Shown here in pieces: positions 5,572 through 7,907 of a DNA stretch of 7,907 nt. How positions within the stretch are numbered: the first letter of the stretch is position 1; each line of letters begins with the position of its first letter. The translations under genes were made by a program, and so were the position numbers. The DNA comes from Candidatus Acidiferrales bacterium. GTDB taxonomy: Bacteria > Acidobacteriota > Terriglobia > Acidiferrales > UBA7541. Below the pieces are notes generated by a model. It saw only the letters and a list, made by a program, of their open reading frames with translations, was not told the DNA's origin and ran no database searches. Location: the NCBI GenBank assembly GCA_955651735.1, contig CATPAM010000269.1, forward strand, positions 1-7,907, given 5' to 3'.

Positions 5572-6576
5572 TTACTCCTCGGTCCCTTCCTCTTCGCCTT
5601 CTGGCTCGTGCCCTTGCACGGCACTCAAACCCTCGAGCTGAAAGTGCCAATCCAATTCACGGACGCGCTGCGGATTGTCGCGCCAATCTTGCGCGACCTT
5701 GACGAACAAGCCAAGAAAGACCTTCCTGTTCAAAAGAGATTCCAACTCCTTGCGCGCTTCCGTCCCGATTTTCTTCAGCATCGCGCCTTTGTGCCCGATA
5801 AGGATTTTCTTTTGCGTGTCGCGCTCGACGTTAAGCGTAGCCTCGATGCGCACCAGCCTCGGGTTTTCTTCGAACTTGTCGACGAAGACAGCTAGCGTGT
5901 AGGGCAGTTCGTGGTGCAAGGCTCGGATGGCCTTCTCGCGGACGATTTCAGCAGCGAGGAATCGCTCGGGCTGATCGGTGACCTGGTCTTCCGGGAAATA
6001 GGGCTGGCCCTCGGGCAGATGACGGAAGATTTCGTCCAGAAGGTCGTCGCAGCCGGTTCCCTTGAGCGCGGAGAGGGGAACGATGGCGGCAAAGTCGAAT
6101 TCCTTGCGGAAGCGTTCGATCAGAGGCAGGAGCTGCGGTTTCGGAACTGTGTCGACTTTATTTAGAACGAGGATTGTCTTTCCTGGAAAGCGCTGGGCCT
6201 TCTCGATCAGCATGGAGTCTGTATGCGGCGAGATGTGACTGGCGTCCACTATGAGCAAGAGGACCTCGATGCCTTCGACGGCGGCGGCGACTTCGTGCAT
6301 CATCTGGCGACCGAGCGCGGAATCCGGTGCGTGCAAGCCCGGCGTATCGATGAACACGATCTGGCCGCGCTTTTGCGTCACGATGCCTTGAATGCGATTT
6401 CGCGTGGTTTGCGGTTTCGATGTAACGATCGCGATCTTCTGTCCGACAAGGTGATTCAGCAGCGTGGATTTTCCGGCATTGGGGCGGCCGACAATGGCGG
6501 CGAAGCCGGCGCGAAAGCTGCCTTTCCTCGGCTCGAGTGTTTCGTTTGGTGGCGTCACGGCTGGAGGAGCGCCCAT
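5572..6576 (-). CDS. era: Era GTPase, 30S ribosome assembly factor
   Basis: Predicted 334-residue GTPase that binds the 3' end of 16S rRNA and acts as a checkpoint in 30S assembly at the membrane and in the cytoplasm. GTPase motifs are complete: G1 GRPNAGKS (30-37), G2 region KPQTTRNR (54-61), G3 DTPG (77-80), G4 NKVD (139-142) and G5 SAL (169-171). The C-terminal KH domain carries the conserved IGHKGAMLKKIG (260-271, with the GxxG loop) and ends LDWHF; a short acidic tail EGEEEGTEE follows. The protein is about 30 residues longer than typical Era: some 20 extra residues precede FRAGFAAIVG, and the tail accounts for the rest. ATG 6576 shares its A with the last base of the upstream regulator's stop (TGATG), so translation is probably coupled; no independent ribosome binding site is evident. 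A shorter start inside the extension is possible but none is better supported. Era being co-transcribed with a response regulator is unlike E. coli, where it follows rnc. Confidence 0.97.
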   Translation of the reverse strand: MGAPPAVTPPNETLEPRKGSFRAGFAAIVGRPNAGKSTLLNHLVGQKIAIVTSKPQTTRNRIQGIVTQKRGQIVFIDTPGLHAPDSALGRQMMHEVAAAVEGIEVLLLIVDASHISPHTDSMLIEKAQRFPGKTILVLNKVDTVPKPQLLPLIERFRKEFDFAAIVPLSALKGTGCDDLLDEIFRHLPEGQPYFPEDQVTDQPERFLAAEIVREKAIRALHHELPYTLAVFVDKFEENPRLVRIEATLNVERDTQKKILIGHKGAMLKKIGTEARKELESLLNRKVFLGLFVKVAQDWRDNPQRVRELDWHFQLEGLSAVQGHEPEGEEEGTEE

Positions 6577-7907
6577 CAGTCGGGCGCGGCGATGCCGAGC
6601 GATTTCATTTTGCGGTACAGGTGGCTGCGCTCGAGGCCCAGAGCCGTTGCCGTCTGCGTCATGTTCCAGCGGTGTTCCTGCAGCTTGCGCAAAATAAATT
6701 CGCGCTCATAGGCGCTGCGCGCTTCGTGTAGTGTGGAATACGGATGCTGGGGATTCTCCACCACTCCGCGAAAGATTTCGGGCGGCAGATGGTGCGGCTC
6801 GATGCGCGCTTGCGGGCAGACAATGACCAGGCGCTCGACGAGGTTGCGCAACTCGCGAACGTTACCCGGCCACGGATGCCGCAGCAAGATCTCCATGGCG
6901 GTATCGCTAAGCTCGCGCGTTCTCTTCCCGTACGCGGCGCTGAACTCGTTCAAGAAATGCTTGGCCAGGATGGGGATATCCTCTTGGCGGTCGCGCAGCG
7001 GCGGTACGAAGAAGGGAATTACGTTCAGCCGATAGAAAAGATCCTGGCGGAAGGCGCCGCGCGTGATCTCCTGTTCGAGGTTCTTGTTTGTGGCGGCGAG
7101 CACGCGAACATCGACGCCTAGGGTCTGGCTGGAGCCTACCGGTTCGAAGCGCTGCTCTTCGAGCACGCGCAGCACCTTCGATTGCGTGCGCAAACTCATG
7201 TCGCCGACTTCGTCGAGGAAGAGCGTGCCGCCGTCAGCCTTCTTGAATTTGCCGATCTTGTCTTCGGAGGCGCCCGTGAAGCTGCCCTTCACGTGCCCGA
7301 AAAGCTCCGATTCGATCAACTCCTCAGGGATCGCCGCGCAGTTCACCTCTACAAACAGGCCTTTGCTGCGCAGACTGGCGGCATGCAAGGCGCGCGCCAC
7401 GAGCTCCTTGCCCGTGCCGCTCTCGCCATAAATCAGGACACGGCCGTTGGTCGGCGCAGTGACCGCAATTTGTTGGCGCAGCGCCTTCATCGGCACGCTT
7501 TCGCCGATGACCTGGTAACGATGGCCCAGCTCCGTGCGCAGGAGTTGATTCTCTTCCTGCAAGCGCCGCTGCTGTATGGCATTGCGGACGAGCACAATAA
7601 TTTTTTCCAGCGAGAGCGGCTTTTCGATGAAATCGAAGGCGCCAAGTTTGGTGGCACGCACCGCCGTTTCGATGGTGCCGTGGCCGGAGATCATGATGAC
7701 GGCGGGCGGGCGCTGCGCAGCTTGCAAGCGGCTGAGAGCCTCCAGGCCATCCATGCCCGGCAGCCACACATCGAGTAGAATCACCTCCACCTCGCCAGTT
7801 GAGGCGCGCTCCAGCGCTTCCTCCGCGGAGGCGACCGATTCGACGTGGTAACCCTCGTCTTGCAAAATCGATGACAGTGATTCACGGATGCCGGGTTCGT
7901 CATCGAC
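6576..7907 (-). CDS. Sigma-54-dependent response regulator, NtrC/NtrX type, N-terminus beyond window
   Basis: DNA-binding response regulator that, when phosphorylated by a partner sensor kinase, activates sigma-54 RNA polymerase. The frame is open to the window edge, giving 443 residues; the visible start, VDDEPGIRESL, matches a receiver domain missing only a few residues. A TTG at 7865 is not the true start, since it would delete the acidic pocket. Receiver: Asp2-Asp3, phospho-acceptor Asp46 in LLDVWLPGMDG, Ser74, Lys96. AAA+ domain (about 133-360): Walker A GESGTGKE (161-168), sigma-54 contact loop GSFTGA (208-213, Ser replacing the usual Ala), Walker B GGTLFLDEVGD (226-236), and FRQDLFYRLNV with the arginine-finger region (287-296). 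Fis-type helix-turn-helix near the end (about 414-438), with LGLERSHLYRKMKSLGI typical of NtrX. The matching histidine kinase (NtrY-like) would be expected upstream, to the right. Its stop overlaps the era start by one base. The regulated genes cannot be told from here. Confidence 0.95.
   Translation of the reverse strand, partial: VDDEPGIRESLSSILQDEGYHVESVASAEEALERASTGEVEVILLDVWLPGMDGLEALSRLQAAQRPPAVIMISGHGTIETAVRATKLGAFDFIEKPLSLEKIIVLVRNAIQQRRLQEENQLLRTELGHRYQVIGESVPMKALRQQIAVTAPTNGRVLIYGESGTGKELVARALHAASLRSKGLFVEVNCAAIPEELIESELFGHVKGSFTGASEDKIGKFKKADGGTLFLDEVGDMSLRTQSKVLRVLEEQRFEPVGSSQTLGVDVRVLAATNKNLEQEITRGAFRQDLFYRLNVIPFFVPPLRDRQEDIPILAKHFLNEFSAAYGKRTRELSDTAMEILLRHPWPGNVRELRNLVERLVIVCPQARIEPHHLPPEIFRGVVENPQHPYSTLHEARSAYEREFILRKLQEHRWNMTQTATALGLERSHLYRKMKSLGIAAPD

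Noticed and set aside
6223..6711. 162-codon plus-strand frame opposite era and the regulator's end
   Set aside because: It crosses the junction of two firmly identified genes and mirrors their conserved motifs in antisense; long antisense frames are common in high-GC DNA.
7182..7778. 198-codon plus-strand frame opposite the response regulator
   Set aside because: Antisense to Walker, GSFTGA and receiver motifs of an intact gene; no independent evidence of coding.

Overview
The window looks like ordinary chromosome from a high-GC Gram-negative bacterium, most likely an acidobacterium (Terriglobia/Koribacter-like). This lineage call is an inference. It rests on overall protein style, on an atypical transmembrane CNNM/HlyC protein behind ybeY, on a secreted SH3-like protein of unknown function, and on an NtrX-like regulator joined to era. 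There are no phage, transposon or CRISPR features, and base and codon use look uniform from end to end.

Layout. From the left edge, the minus strand carries the first 133 residues of pxpB (5-oxoprolinase subunit B), which runs off the window. Upstream of it lie a promoter-like element and, further right, a hairpin with a T-tract that ends the next minus-strand gene. That gene encodes an exported SH3-like protein of unknown function, best started at a GTG with a strong ribosome binding site. A 195-bp divergent control region separates it from a plus-strand gene for a secreted SGNH/GDSL hydrolase. A 192-bp leader with repeats and a promoter candidate then precedes a tightly overlapping plus-strand operon: phoH-like ATPase, ybeY endoribonuclease and a membrane CNNM/CorC-type protein, each joined by a 4-base overlap. 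Facing it, only 9 bp beyond its last stop codon, is a minus-strand pair: a sigma-54-dependent NtrC/NtrX-type response regulator (its first few residues lie outside the window) followed by era, joined by a 1-base stop/start overlap.

How the genes fit together. PhoH-like (YbeZ) and YbeY act in 16S rRNA maturation and ribosome quality control, and Era is a GTPase checkpoint for 30S assembly. The right half is therefore a ribosome-maturation neighbourhood, with era on the opposite strand and translationally coupled to a two-component regulator. The left half is housekeeping or envelope-associated: 5-oxoproline salvage, an exported SH3-like protein and an exported esterase-like enzyme. I see no clearly new biological system. 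The points most worth checking are the tail-to-tail arrangement of the two ribosome-assembly operons, the structured or repeat-bearing phoH leader, the probable leaderless start of pxpB, the degenerate CNNM membrane domain and a basic insertion in YbeY.
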